Source: Collariella sp. IMI 366227 (lineage: Eukaryota > Ascomycota > Sordariomycetes > Sordariales > Chaetomiaceae). From it: a stretch of 64,000 bases of DNA. Under the pieces are notes generated by a model. The model was not told where the DNA came from. It worked only from the letters and a program-made list of their open reading frames with translations, and searched no databases. The translations under genes were made by a program, and so were the position numbers. The stretch is from contig JAPEUS010000003.1 of the NCBI GenBank assembly GCA_027946355.1, positions 1,426,001 to 1,490,000 of the forward strand, read 5' to 3'. Positions 34,580-46,101 of the stretch are shown in pieces. Numbering within the stretch: position 1 is the first letter of the stretch; each line of letters opens with the position of its first letter.

Positions 34580-35467
34580 CGGCGAGTGAGAATGCTTTGA
34601 TGGAATCCTTGGTTCGTGAGATCGATGAGCATACGGAGGCGGAAGCAGGGCGGGTAGATCCTCGCTCTGGCTGAAATGTGTTACTCAGTGCTTGGTGTTG
34701 CTTCAAGGGTAGTAACCCTTAAATCATAGCCTTGTTACAATGCATCGTTCTGCTTACTTTTGGAAATCTTCTTTTCTCACACTTTGTATACTCCCTTAGC
34801 TTTTCTCGCGTACGCTAGCCTCAATCTTCGTGTCATTCTTGTTTTGTCTTTTCCCTTCTCGTTTCTAACTCTTTCCCTTCTTCCCTCGTTTTCCCTTTTT
34901 TATTTTTTCTTTCCCTCCCCTTTTCTTTTATTTTGTTCCCGTTTTCTTCCTTTTTCATGCCTCTATTTTCATGCCTCTATTTTCATGCCTCTATTTTTAT
35001 GCCTCTATTTTCATGCCTCTATTTTCATGCCTCTTTTTTCATGCCATTTTCTTTTTTTCTTTTTTAAAAAGAATTGTTGACTCGTTAAGGGAAAAGCCGA
35101 AATTGTTCCCGGTCATCATCAAGCCGGTAGAGCTAGAACTCCAGCCCGAACTCCCTTCCTCCCTCCCCAAAAAAAAAAAAAAACACTAAGTTGTCGCCCT
35201 CAAAGACAACTGTCCCCTGTTCAATGCTGTGTTCCAAAAAGCCTCTAGAGGCCTGTGCTCGACAATGATAAAAGCTTCCAGGTCGTCCTTGACCCAGTCC
35301 TGCATATAGCGTAGCTCCGTTGCGATCCTTTTCACCACCGGAATTTATTATCCGCGTCATTTTTTGTTTCGACTTTCTTCTCTTCCCTTTTTAATTTCTT
35401 CTCAGCCTTATATTCTTCTTAGCCGCTGCTAGTTTCTACATTCTTTTCTTTTCCACCTCCAGGAGTT
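34580..35467. other. Low-complexity intergenic stretch
   Basis: No gene. The plus strand from about 34740 to 35060 is almost pure T/C with short purine islands. It contains a minisatellite (separate entry), and a run of about 16 A follows at 35168-35184. The stretch separates the two pseudogenes of this island. Confidence 0.5.
34956..35046. repeat. 14-bp minisatellite
   Basis: The unit CATGCCTCTATTTT is repeated head to tail about six times from 34956. One copy starts with T instead of C (at 34998), and the last copies degenerate to CATGCCTCTTTTTT and CATGCC. The repeat sits in a T-rich tract, and the open frame through it is not expected to be coding. Confidence 0.9.
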
Positions 35468-36590
35468 TCATAATCTTAAGACAGCCATTCCCTTTTCCAA
35501 ATACTTCACCCTCATCTTCGCAGCCTCCATCCACTTCTCATTCACAAAACCCTGATGTTGCGCGTGCTCCCGGATCCCCTGATAAACACTTGCCCCCTGA
35601 ACCCCCTCACCTCCGCCATTTCCACCTCCCCCACAAACCATCTCATGATACCCCTCACCTCCGGCTCCGTAACCCTCTCCACCGCAACCGGGTTCGTGTA
35701 CACCACCCCCAGCGGCTCAATTTGCAAGCAAGACAGCACCGGGTACTGCGCGACGACCTCCAGCGGTGCAGCTATCACGCCGTCGAAGTCGATGACGCCG
35801 ACAATGTTGAAGTCAGAGTTGACCAGGGTGTTGTGCGCCTCAAAGTCGCGGTTGGTGAGGCGGAACGGGCCGGTGGGCTCGCGGGCGTGGAGATGTATGG
35901 TGTGGTTAAAGATTTTTTAAGGGGGGGTGGGGTGATGAGTGAAGGTGGTGTAGAGGATGTGGATGGTAAGGGAGGAGTAAGGTAGTAGGTGTGGAGGTGG
36001 GAATGGGGTCGAGGTCGGTGATGAGGTCGGGCCCGATGGTGAAGTTGTTGGTGAGAGGGAAGGTGAAAGAGGCGACCGTGGTTTGGATGTGGGCCATTTG
36101 GGCGCGGAGTTTGCGGTCTTGGGGGGGCGTGCCAAATAGGTTGCGGCCGCTGGATTGGGGATGCGGAGTTTGGTGGCAACGTTGCTGTGGATAACTCATC
36201 GAAGACGAGCCGCCAGACCACGTAGAACTGGCCGAGCGAGAACTTGGCGGCGTAGTGGCACGGTGTGCCGTCTTTGAGTTTCGATGCAATCTCGGCGAGG
36301 ACTTTTTACCTGATAACGCCGAAGAAGCCCGTGGCTTGAGCATGCCAGGGACCTTTAGGGTCGTAGTCATTTGTCCCCAACCAGACATCGCTGCCGAGGG
36401 AAGGGGTGGAAGGGGTGGATTCCATTGAATGGGACTGTGCTGGTACGAGAGGAGGTTCAAAAGGTGTGGGTAGTGGGAAGTCAACCTGATGTCATTGGAA
36501 TCTTAGAGCCTTAACTGTGCGGCCAGAGAGGTCGGCCAAGCAGTGTCACCTCACCAGCACATGGTATTGGGCGATGAAGTTGGACCTATC
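35468..36590 (-). pseudogene. APH-type phosphotransferase pseudogene
   Basis: The fungal aminoglycoside-phosphotransferase-like kinase family is recognisable: DVWLGTNDYDPKGPWHAQ, then EIASKLKDGTPCHYAAKFSL and FYVVWRLVFDEL. The catalytic region is RLTNRDFEAHNTLVNSDFNI followed by VGVIDFDGVIAAPLEV (Brenner-type Asp and metal-binding Asp), and the C-terminus is EHAQHQGFVNEKWMEAA to a stop at 35468. A 69-bp intron (36486-36554) joins an upstream piece (FIAQYHVL) to VDFPLPTPFEPP. An in-frame TAA at 36306-36308 interrupts GVIR and KVLAEIASK. CAA to TAA is the likely origin, a CpA-to-TpA change. Several one-base shifts in the G/C-rich middle add to the damage. Substrates of these fungal proteins are unknown. 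The 5' end is not resolved. Confidence 0.65.
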
Positions 36591-37353
36591 TTGTCTACAA
36601 AGTACGGATGTATTGTTTCCAGAAGCCATACCATGTTCTCCTTCTCTTTAGCAAAGCTCGACCTAGCTTCCATCTGATCAACACAACAGCAAGCCCACCA
36701 CACCAAGATGAGATGAACTCCTCCAAATCTGCAGCCTCGTGGATGAGGTGAAGTCCCCTGCCAAGCCTTCTAATTACACCCTAGCCCCATTCAGCCTAGC
36801 CTCCTGTAACCCCAGATTTCCAAGTCAGATCACATGACCTCTCAAAAATCTCACACCCCCGAGGCGCCACCCATACATTCCCCACCCGTCACGCGCGGCT
36901 GTGCAAGGCGGTGGCAGCTGGCGAGGCAAGTGCCGCCCTACAGGCTGCAGCGGGGCTCCGCTCACCTCGACCCCAGCAATCTTTCCCCAGCAACCTCGCG
37001 CCGCCGCTTTCTCGTCAACGACATCTCCTCTGAACCTCCAGCCTCCTTTTCCGCTCTACAGCAGTGTTACAGCGTCTTTGTTCGCATTTCTGCAAAGCGT
37101 ATATTTCTTTATCGGACTCTCCGCAATTATCTTTCTAATTCTCCACTCCACACCTCCCTTCCCTCCCGATCCTGCCGCCCCGCAACCGCAATCGCGCCCT
37201 GCACGCGTCACGCCGCGGCGCCCCGACTTCGCTTCCTCCGACGATCCGGAGCCTGGTCCCTCGTTCAAAGCGACACCCCTTATTCAAAACCTACGATACC
37301 CGCATCCTACATTCAGTAGCGTCGCAACCGAGGTAGCGAGAAGGACGTAAAAA
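36591..37353. other. Intergenic, dot1 promoter
   Basis: About 760 bp upstream of dot1. A 161-codon plus-strand frame (36834-37319) has no motif and looks like C-rich leader sequence. No repeat or binding site is recognisable. Confidence 0.35.
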
Positions 37354-38904
37354 ATGAGCATATTCAACCAAAAATCCAAATTCAAGGTCCACACCGAAGT
37401 CAAAAAGGTTAAGCAGGCCGTCGCGCCGACCCCACCCAAGCGAAAAGCGACCACCTCCGGCACCTACGCCAGCACCAGCAGCGCGACCCTCACGGGCTCG
37501 CTCTCCGCGCCCTCGTCCGCGCACGGTACACCGCGCGCCTCTCCCAACCCCTCCTCCCTCAACCCCGCCGCGCGCCGCCGCCTGCAATCAACCTCCTCTC
37601 CCGAACCGCGCGCTCGCGCAACCTCTTCCCCCTCCTCAGTGCCCGCACGAAAGCGCCGCGCACTACCGGCTAAAAGCCGCTCCCCCGCGAATGCTAGTCC
37701 CGCGCTGAGTGAGAGCGAGGCTGGGTCGGATGATGATGATGGGTGGCGCGAATTTAATTCGAACAAGAGGCGAAGGAGGGCGTATACCGAGGATCCGGGG
37801 AGGCGGTTGAGGCATCCCGAAGCTGTGGACGGGGCAGTCGGATGACGGGGATGGGAAGTTGCCGATCGTGCATGCAGTGGATGTGGCGTCGCTGGAGGAC
37901 AGGTGTCAGCCGGTGATGGGGCTGGGGAGGGATGAGGTGCGGGTGAGGTTGAGGTATCCGGGGTCGAATTATCTGGAGCGGTAGGTTTTCCCTGTTGTGC
38001 TTCCTGGGTTGGAGTGTTGCTAATTGCTGATGCTGTCCAGATACGAGCTTGTATGGGGTAAAGATAAGATCGACGCGGCCGCAGATATCATGAAGATCGT
38101 CGAGTTCATTGCCTCAATATACCTCACTGACGCCGAGGCGAAGCCATTCCTCGACCAGAACAACGGCATCTACCGCCGCCTCGAAAAAGGCAAAAACACC
38201 AAGGACGGGAACGGTTTCAAGGCCGCGCTGCGGGACTTCAACGACCAGCTGATGGCTCTCCAAAAGAAGGGCACCATCGCAAAAAATATCGAAGCCATGG
38301 GCGGCGTGTCCCGCGAGCTCGCCGAATTCATCATCACGCAGGTGTACGACCGCACGGTGGCGCAGAGCATCGAGCTGCTTAGAAAATATCGGACATATTC
38401 GACCGCACCAAGCTGACGTCGGGCATGGTGTTTGTCGACCTCGGCTCGGGTGTCGGCAACGTGGCGCTCCAGGCGGCGCTCGAGCGCGGGTGCGAGAGCT
38501 GGGGCTGCGAGATGATGGAGCACGCGTGCAACCTCGCCGGGGCGCAGAAGAAGGAGTTTACTGCGCGGTGTCGGCTGTGGGGGCTGGCGCCGGGTGCCGT
38601 GCATCTCGAGCGCGGGGATTTTCGCAAGAACGAGAAGACGCTGGCGGCGTTGAAGAGGGCGGATGTTGTGCTGGTCAATAATCAGGCGTTTACGTCCGAG
38701 CTCAACGCCTACCTCGTTCATATGTTTTTGGATCTCAAGATTGGGTGCAAGATCGTGTCGCTTAAGACGTTTGTGCACGACAACAAGATTGCCGAGAACG
38801 ATGTCGCGTCGTCGATCCTGGAAGTTGAGAACCTGACGTACCCGCCGGGTTATGTTAGTTGGACGGACGCGCCAGGCACGTATTGCATCTCGACGAGGAA
38901 GTGA
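37354..38904 (+). CDS. dot1: Histone H3-K79 methyltransferase Dot1
   Basis: Nuclear, non-SET methyltransferase acting on H3 lysine 79 in nucleosomes; linked to silencing and DNA-damage checkpoints. The N-terminus from 37354 is a basic, disordered Ser/Pro/Arg region (KRKAT, ARRRLQ, SNKRRRRAY) that fits nucleosome or DNA binding. A 60-bp intron (37981-38040) splits an Arg codon before YELVWGKDKIDAA. The catalytic domain shows SREL..FIITQVYDRTV, the SAM-binding motif I VFVDLGSGVGNVALQAAL (residue about 340), the WGCEMMEHACNLA loop, and NNQAFTSELN, the counterpart of the NNFAF catalytic motif. Two breaks, one extra base near 37825 and one A lost in the A4 run at 38383-38386, cancel overall. Corrected length is 496 aa. 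Confidence 0.92.
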
Positions 38905-39175
38905 TTCCTGCTGGATGGGTCAGCGATGGTTCTGGATGGTGCTTTTTCAGGGTAGGTACATGCGGGTTGGGATACAGGTTTGGGAGACATGTGGGATAAA
39001 AACGCAGGGAAAGACAAGTGAGTATCCCATGGAGCGGTATCTGTCTGTATATGGGTTTCTGTATGGGTTTCTGAGGGATTATAGCGGATTCATAGAGGGG
39101 TCGAAGAAGAGTTGTATTTACATACCTTTCGAGCAAGGAGATACCAGTTCCAGGCTCCAACCTTGGTCACCGCCC

Positions 39176-39896
39176 TCACTTTGCCCCTGACCCCCCGTGC
39201 CTTTTTTTGCTAAACAGCGGCTCATTTGCAAGATTCATCGCCTCAGCCTCCTGCCCAACCCGCTTCATGAACCGCTCCACAAGCTGCTTGTTCTCGGCCT
39301 CCTTCTCGGCCCGCCGCTTCTCCACCATGTCCAGCTGCATGTTGAGCACCGCCAGCTCGTCCTGCACGTCGGCCACCAGCTTGTTCTTGACGCGCAACTC
39401 CTCGTCACGGTCGCGTAGCTTGATGGCTAGAGAGCGTCGCTCGGTGGTCAGCTCGCGGAGGGATTTGGAGTCGGAGAACGTTTTGGTTCGGAGTCGGACT
39501 AGTTCTTCCTCGGCGACCTGGAGGCGCTGTTGGAATTGCCCCTTGGCGCGGAGGACTTCGGCGAGTTCGAGGCGGAGACGGGCTACGAGGGGGGTGTCGT
39601 TGGGGGAAGGTGATTCTGTTGGTGGTGGTGCAGGCGAGGGCTTGGCTGTTTTCGGGGCGGGGACAGGGGCGTGGGGCTGGGCCTGGAGGGCGGCCTTCTC
39701 GGCTTCGAGGACAGAGACACGGTCGAGGAGTTGCGAGTCTGGCGGATAGGGGCGCGCGGTCAGCACTTGAGAGGGTGGAACAGGCCATGGCTGGCGGGGT
39801 GGGCAACTCACATGCGGCGATAAGCTCCTGATCGACAGGGAGCTGCTTTTCGGCATCGTGGATGCCGGCGAGATATTCCTGTCTCCAGTCGGGCAT
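39176..39896 (-). CDS. atg16: Autophagy protein Atg16
   Basis: Coiled-coil partner of the Atg12-Atg5 conjugate, which it dimerises and directs to the pre-autophagosomal structure for Atg8 lipidation. Exon 1 (39812-39896) encodes the Atg5-binding N-terminus MPDWRQEYLAGIHDAEKQ. A 73-bp intron (39739-39811, GTGAGT..CAG) follows the first base of a Tyr codon. Exon 2 has a Pro/Ala linker and then a long heptad coiled coil from about LELAEVLRAKGQFQQRL to KEAENKQLVERFMKRV. The frame is intact and the length of 215 aa is normal for fungi, which lack the WD40 domain of animal ATG16L1. The gene is head-to-head with vps16 and converges on dot1 with 271 bp between stops. Confidence 0.92.
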
Positions 39897-40256
39897 GGTG
39901 TTGTGCTGGCTGCCAACTAGGGAGATTGGTTCAGAAGGGAAATATCAAAGAAAAAAAGTTGGAAGACAAACGGGCAAAAGCAGAAGGAGTGTCTGAGGTC
40001 TTCGGATGGATGATGCAAGCTTCCCGAGCTTATCACTTCAATCAACCCCGCGATCTTCACAATCGACAGGGGTTGATGAAGAGGTGGAGCACATTGATGG
40101 AAAGCACCGTGCGAATTCAGGCATTGGTGCAGCTGCTGGGTTCCAAGCTTCATCATTCGGCGGCTTCACTGCCAGCCATCTCATCCAGACTCATCCAACA
40201 ACATCCCAACTGAGCCTACTCCCCCCTAAAAGCAGAGCATGGAAATATGACACACG
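39897..40256. promoter_or_regulatory. Bidirectional promoter, atg16 and vps16
   Basis: Only 360 bp separate the divergent start codons of atg16 (39896, minus) and vps16 (40257, plus). Both genes act in delivery to the vacuole, so common control is plausible. I recognise no specific motif; sharing is inferred from distance. Confidence 0.55.
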
Positions 40257-42533
40257 ATGGACACCGCCCATCCCACAACAGGCTGGGAACAGCTCGGTAA
40301 ACGCTTTTACCGCAAGATCCAGCTATACACCCAAGTATTTGACCAGGACCTGGACTTGGACAACTTCCTGGTTGCTGGTGCTCCCTACGGAGGCGCCATT
40401 GGTGAGTGCATGCATTTTGGGTCTCGCCCTCACAACAGCCGACCACATCTGACACACGTCCAGCACTATACCGCGATGAGAACAAACTGATCGCGTATCA
40501 ACCTAAGAAACCCTCCAAGCCCAGCATCGACATCTACAGTTGCGCCGGGAAGCTCATCCACCGGATCAACTGGGATCAGGGGCCCATCAAGGGGCTCGGC
40601 TGGTCCGAGGACGAGAAGCTCCTCGTCATCACCACAGACGGCACCGTGAGATGTTACTACGATCTGCACGGAGAGTTCACCCAGTTCTTCCTGGGCAACG
40701 GTGCCGACCACATCGGCGTCAAGTCATGTCGCTTCTACGGCCACGGCCTCGTCGCCCTGCTGAAGAACAACGCCCTGGTATCAGTCTCATCCTACGATGA
40801 GCCGCGACCTAAGCTCTTGGCCCCGCCACCAGAGGGCCAAGTGCATTCCTGGAGCCTCATTCCGCCAGCCTACACCCTCTCGCGGTCCGTCGAGGTGCTC
40901 CTGAGCATCAACCAAACCATCTACGTGTCCGATGCCACCGAGTGCGAGAACCGCTTTCTCGACATTGGCCCCTTTACCCACATTGCAGTGTCTCCAAACG
41001 GGAGGTTCTCCGCCCTCTACACAGCCACCGGCCAGGCCCATGTCATCTCCAGCGACTTCCACACCCGCCACAGCGAGCACGACTCGAGGTCCAAGATCCC
41101 TCCAAAGTATTTTGAGTGGTGCGGCAACGACGCTGTTGTGATTGCCTGGGAGGATGAGGTCCATCTTGTTGGCCCGAGCGGCTCGCTGGCCGAGTTCTTC
41201 TACGACAGCGGTCGCGTTCATATTATCCCTGGTGAGTGTCCCGGTCTTGTGGGAGGACCTCAACTGATGTCCCACAGATTGCGATGGAGTGAGGATTATT
41301 GCCAAATGATACCTGCGACTTTCTCCAGAAAGTACCTGAAGTCACCGAAGAGGTCTTCCGTCTCGGTGCCGACTCACATGCATCCATTCTCCTGGACGCC
41401 GTCGAGCAGCTCGAGATGCAATCACCAAAAGCCGACGACAACATCCAACTAATCAGGCCAAACTTAGTCGAGGCCGTAGATACCTGCGTGAACGTGGCCG
41501 GCCAGGAATTCAGCGTCTACTGGCAGAAGCAGCTGCTCAAGGCCGCGTCATTCGGCAAGTCCGTTCTCGACATCTACAACAGCGATGACTTTGTCGATAT
41601 GTGCGAAACTCTGCGCGTTCTCAACGCTGTCCGCTATTTTGAGATTGGCCTCCCTCTCTCCTACGAACAATACCAGCGTCTCTCGCCATCAGGGCTCATC
41701 GCTCGCCTCTTGAACCGCCACGAGTACCTCCTAGCTCTCAAAATTGCTGGCTACCTGCGGCTTAGACGACCGCCGCCTAGAAGGGGCAGGCGTATTTTTC
41801 CGGGAAGCACTGCGCCAGCCGGAGAGCAGGACGGCGAGTGACAAGCTCGCCCTCGCGGCGAAGCTGCTGTCGGATAACACTAAGGAGCATGCGTTTGAGC
41901 TGGGCGCGCTAAAGGAGGCGACCACACTGTTGCGTATGCAGGAGGCATTTGATCGGGATCTGACGGATAGTTTTACCGGGCTGTCGGTTAATCAGACGAT
42001 GTTTAAGCTGATCCGGCTTGGGTATCATGGTAGGGCGAAGAAGATTCAGAGTGAATTTAAGGTACCCGAGAAGGTGGCGTGGTGGATTCGGTGAGTTTCC
42101 TCTATCTCGATTTTTGGAGAGAGATGGCTAACTCGGATGGGACTAGCCTCCAAGCCCTCGTCGCCAAGCGGGACTGGAATGAAATCGAGGAGATTTCCAA
42201 GCAACGCAAAAGCCCCATCGGTTGGGAGGTACCTCTCCCTTCCCCTTCCCCTTATTCAACCCCCGCCCCCTTCCCCTCTTCCCCCAACCCTCACTAACCC
42301 ACCATCCCCATTAGGCCTTCTACAACCAAACCCTCCAAGCAGGCAACGCCCGTCTCGCAGCAACCTTCATCCCCAAGTGCACGGGCCTCGAACCTGGTCA
42401 GACAGTCACTATGTATGAAAAGTGTGGGATGCGTGTTAAGGCTGCGGAGGAGGCTGTCAGGCTCAAGGATGCTGAGGCTTGGACCAGGCTGCTTGAGGCT
42501 GCGGGGAGAGGACGAGCGAGGGCAGGAGATTGA
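40257..42533 (+). CDS. vps16: Vps16 subunit of HOPS/CORVET, with large internal deletion
   Basis: Vps16 is a core subunit of the HOPS and CORVET tethers and drives endosome-vacuole fusion with Vps33. Exons are 40257-40401, 40464-41231, 41278-42090, 42147-42228 and 42315-42533. The N-terminal beta-propeller is complete (YTQVFDQDLDLDNF, GWSEDEKLLVIT, ECENRFLDIGPF, YFEWCGNDAVVIAWED). The C-terminal helical domain starts at NLVEAVDTCVNVAG and runs to LKIAGYLRL, where the text jumps, in another frame, to DDRRLEGAGVFFREALRQ near 41762. In other fungi about 150 residues of alpha-solenoid lie between these points. The remainder, EAFDRDLTDSFTGLSVNQT to MYEKCGMRVKAAEEA, is normal. There is also an extra A at 41304-41306. 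Total is about 674 aa against roughly 830 expected. Confidence 0.9.
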
Positions 42534-42931
42534 GGGTTGGGGCGGTTTTAGGAGGTGATTATGTATGGGTTTGAAGGGGGGTTGTTTTTTCTGGGACGTG
42601 GTAGGAAGGGTGTATGTTGGTGATGAATGTAGGGTAGGTGGTGTATGGCAAAGGGGAGGTTGGGTTACAGCATTTTGACGAACCATTAATCTGATGGCAC
42701 AGCTTGACAAAACTGAACGCTGGGTCTACGGCCTGGTCTGGTGCGGTCCGTTGCTTCTGGGACAGAATTAGAAGTGAGCTAATCTGCTTGGTGCAGCCTC
42801 CTCGCTCTGGACAAATGATTCGGTTCAACATTGGTCTATACACCACTCTCAATCATGTCTAAGCTAACAATTACACCATCATTTGTTTACATCACCCCTA
42901 TTCTTACACTCCACCAACCCCCATCCACCAC
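42534..42931. other. Convergent intergenic, vps16 and MPP-alpha
   Basis: About 400 bp between two convergent stop codons, holding both 3' UTRs. No coding-like frame or repeat. Confidence 0.4.
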
Positions 42932-44720
42932 TCACCTCTTCCCCAACTTCCACTGATAAACCAAATCCTGTATCTGATCCCACCCCACCTCAGCCGTCTT
43001 CACCCCTGCGCCGTCGCCTCCTGTAACACCACCGTCGGCGAACCGCTCCCTTCCCCTATTCTCCACCATCCCGCCCACCACCATCTTCGCCACCCTCCTC
43101 AAATCCTCCACCTTCAGCGCGTTAATCCGCCTCGTCATCTCCCTCACGGGGATCTTCTTCCCATGCACCTGGACCTGCCTCCCCAGATCCTCCAGCTCCA
43201 CCATCCTGCTCTCCAGGTTCATCAACAAGCTACTCCTGAGCTGGTTCTTCGCGCGCGCGACCTCGATGGGGTTCAGCGCCGAGTACCCGCCCTCGGCGGT
43301 AAGCGTATGCAGCTCGCGGCACATGACCTGCAGCATGGCGGCGGTGCGACCGGGGTAGCACGAGGCGGCGATGCCAAACAGCCCGGAGTCGGTGTAGGAG
43401 TGGTTGAAGGCGACGCAGGATTCGACCCAGCCGTGCTGGTTGAGCACGTTGGTGTACAGGCGCGAGTACATGCCCTTGCCCGGGCCGCCGGCGGAGAAGG
43501 AGCCGCCTCCGCCGAGGAGGGTTTGGAGGGTGGCCAAGGCGTAGATGTCGTCAGAGGAGATGGGCAGGCCCTCGAAGGCGAGTTGGATGTGCGTGAATGT
43601 GGGGAGGTTGGGGTTGAGCGGTGGTGGTTGGGCGGGGAGGGAGGAAGCCGCCGGTGTAGTGCGCTGGGCGGGTCAGGTCTTCGGAGGTGATGGGGATGAT
43701 GGAGGCGGGGGCGGAGGGGGCGGAGAAGTTCTTGAAGAAAGGGATCTTGGAGAGCAAGCCGGAGGATTCGGAGGTGCTGGATGCGGAGGATGAAGAGGAG
43801 GTGCTGGAGGTGTCGGTGGAGTCCGAGGCCATCGAGTCGAGGGATGTTTCTGACCCTGACCTTGAAAGCGCCGGTTGTGATGCCTTCATGTCCCCGAAGT
43901 GCTGCTCCGCCAGCCTAACTGCCTCCTCGTGCGCTACACCAGCAAAGGCAACCACTATCCGCTCCGGCTGGTAGAAAGCGTTCCTGTACGCCTGGATGGT
44001 GTCCCTGTTGATCAATCCTAACCTCTCCTGCGGGCACAGTAGCGGATTTCCGAGGGTGTTGTCTTTAAACGCTGCGGTGTGCACCAGCTCCGGCAGGATC
44101 AGCTCTGGCTTGGACCAGATCTCTCCAACCTCATATTCGGCCGTCTGAAGCTGTTGCTGAATTTCCTCGTCGGTGAGCTTCGGGTCGCGGATGGTCTCGG
44201 CCAACAGGCCGACGGTGGTGGGAATGGCTGAGTTGAAGGTGGCGGCCTGGTACATCATGGACTCCCTGGACGAGGCACACTGGATGTTCCCGCCGAGCTT
44301 CTCGACCGTCTCGAGCATGTCGTCGGCAGACCGCGACCCGGTCGACTTGAAGGCCAGACGGTCCATAATGTGGCTCGCACCGCGCAGGGACTCGTTCTCG
44401 TACCGCGACCCGGCATCGATGTAGACGCCAACTCCTGAGAAGGCGTCGGGGAGGTCCTCGGAGGCAACACGGATGCCATTGGAAAGGGTGGTGATCTTGT
44501 CGAGTTCGGTCGGCTCCTGCGATGACTGTTAGCCAGCTGTTTCCCAGGGCCATCATCAACGAGAGGAGCCATGGCTTGCCTTGGGCACAGGCTGGACCCT
44601 GATCCCTCCCCCAGCGGTGGCAAACGTCCTCGCCGGGAGCGACGGGGAGCTCGTTCTAAGGGGACTCCATGGCTGAGCAGTCCGGGATAATAACCGCGTT
44701 GGCCGGCAGGATCTGAGCAT
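42932..44720 (-). CDS. Mitochondrial processing peptidase alpha subunit
   Basis: MPP removes presequences in the matrix. The alpha subunit (yeast MAS2/MIF2 counterpart) binds the substrate while beta holds the zinc. The start at 44720 gives MLRSCRPTRLLSRTAQPW, an Arg-rich presequence. Exon 1 (44580-44720) ends AAG|GCAAGC, a GC donor, and the 63-bp intron (44517-44579) has a GCTAAC branch site. Exon 2 shows TTLSNGIRVASEDLP and RGASHIMDRLAFKST, where the HxxEH zinc site of beta is absent as expected. It continues with SSRESMMYQAATFNS and the glycine-rich substrate loop LLGGGGSFSAGGPGKGM. A Ser-rich linker precedes one frame change near 43650, equal to one extra base. Corrected length is 574 aa, close to the Neurospora protein. 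Confidence 0.93.
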
Positions 44721-46101
44721 GGCTGTGTCTGGGTCCGATGGTCCGGCTGGGGTGCGAAATGCTGACGCAGTTACGGATTTTGGAAGGGTCAAACCTCAAA
44801 ATGTCAACCGCCAAATCCCAAATCCACATGCACGGTTCCAGAATCCAGGTTGCTGCGTCGCGCTCTCTCTCCAAGGATTGGTTGCTTGTCGATAAGAAAA
44901 TATGCCAAGAAGCCTTATGTAAGCCGGCACAGTGCCTGGTCCGGAAAGGGAGACCGACCAATGCGGGCCGAACCAGGACCGCCGGGCCAACTGACAGGGT
45001 CAACTGACAGGGCATCGCTGGACAACTGACAGCGCTGAAGCCTCAGGGGCAGCGACGGCGGCGAACAGACGAGCAAATGACGAAAGCGCTTCCAATTGCA
45101 TTGAATTTCCGTTTTGGTCGGATCCCTACTCCTTATTTTGGTCAAGGCGCAACAACAAACATTGTTCTGCTCAAGCTGCAAGCGTCGTTATTTATTAGTC
45201 TTCGATGACAGGAACAGGACAGTTTTGGTTTCTCGTCACCTCTGAGTCTGTCAATTTGACGTGGTTTTTTTTTTTTTGACTCTAATTGAGTCCCAAAACG
45301 CGACCATTGCAACCTAATCCCATCGCTTCCTCCTTCAAGAACACACTCACCCCCTGAGGTGGGCAACCTGAAAGACGAACGAACAAGGACTCTCGCTGTC
45401 AGCCTTCCACAGGAAAAGGCACAAAAGCCGCCGCTGTCCTCGACGGAAACTCTCCATCTGTGCCACTCCAACATCCAACAACAGCAAGGACCGCCATTCC
45501 AACCGGACGCCGTGTCTCCTGAAAGACACCAGGGGCTGCTTGCTCTTTCATGACCCTATTTTGTCGCTTACCGGGGACATACCGCTGGGCTAACTGGATC
45601 TCGACTCCCTTGGCACGCACCCTGCCGCTACTTGTCTGGTGCAACCTCCAGGCCTTCCAGTTCAGGCGCTTTCTGCTCCTGACCATCGTGCCGACGAATC
45701 ACAGCACCCTTCTCTCGAGCGGCTGGGCTAGACACTCTTCGGCCAGGGCATCGACGACCGCCGGGTGCCAACTGCGGATTGGCGATCTGGGATTTTTCCT
45801 TTGACCCTCCCCCCCGGTTCCGGGTGACACAGCCAGCAGCCTCGTTCAATGTTCGGGCAACCTGTGGCATCGCCCACCCAACAGGGCCACGGAAATCTCG
45901 CTGTTTCCCCCCGTCACTGCCACCCCGGCGTCGTCGGCACCGCCCTCGAGGACCAGCAGACTGCGCGGCCTGAGTTATCTCCGCAATTATACCCAAACCC
46001 ACCTCCTGTCCCGCGAGCACTCCCACGCCTCCTCGCCCTCTCACCACGCATCTGCCCTCCCGACCCCACCGCCCGCAAACCCGATTCCCTCGCCCTCGGC
46101 C
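44721..46101. promoter_or_regulatory. Divergent intergenic region, MPP-alpha and Dma1-like gene
   Basis: About 1.4 kb, with a T14 run near 45268-45281. The part after 45840 is open in several frames and rich in Pro and Arg codons. A frame starting at 45849 (MFGQPVASPTQQGHGN) could be part of the Gln/Pro-rich N-terminus of the Dma1-like protein in another frame, but I could not connect it. No defined promoter element is seen. Confidence 0.35.

Noticed and set aside
34956..35046. Repeat array considered as a CRISPR-like structure
   Set aside because: Units are directly adjacent with no spacers, and the genome is eukaryotic.
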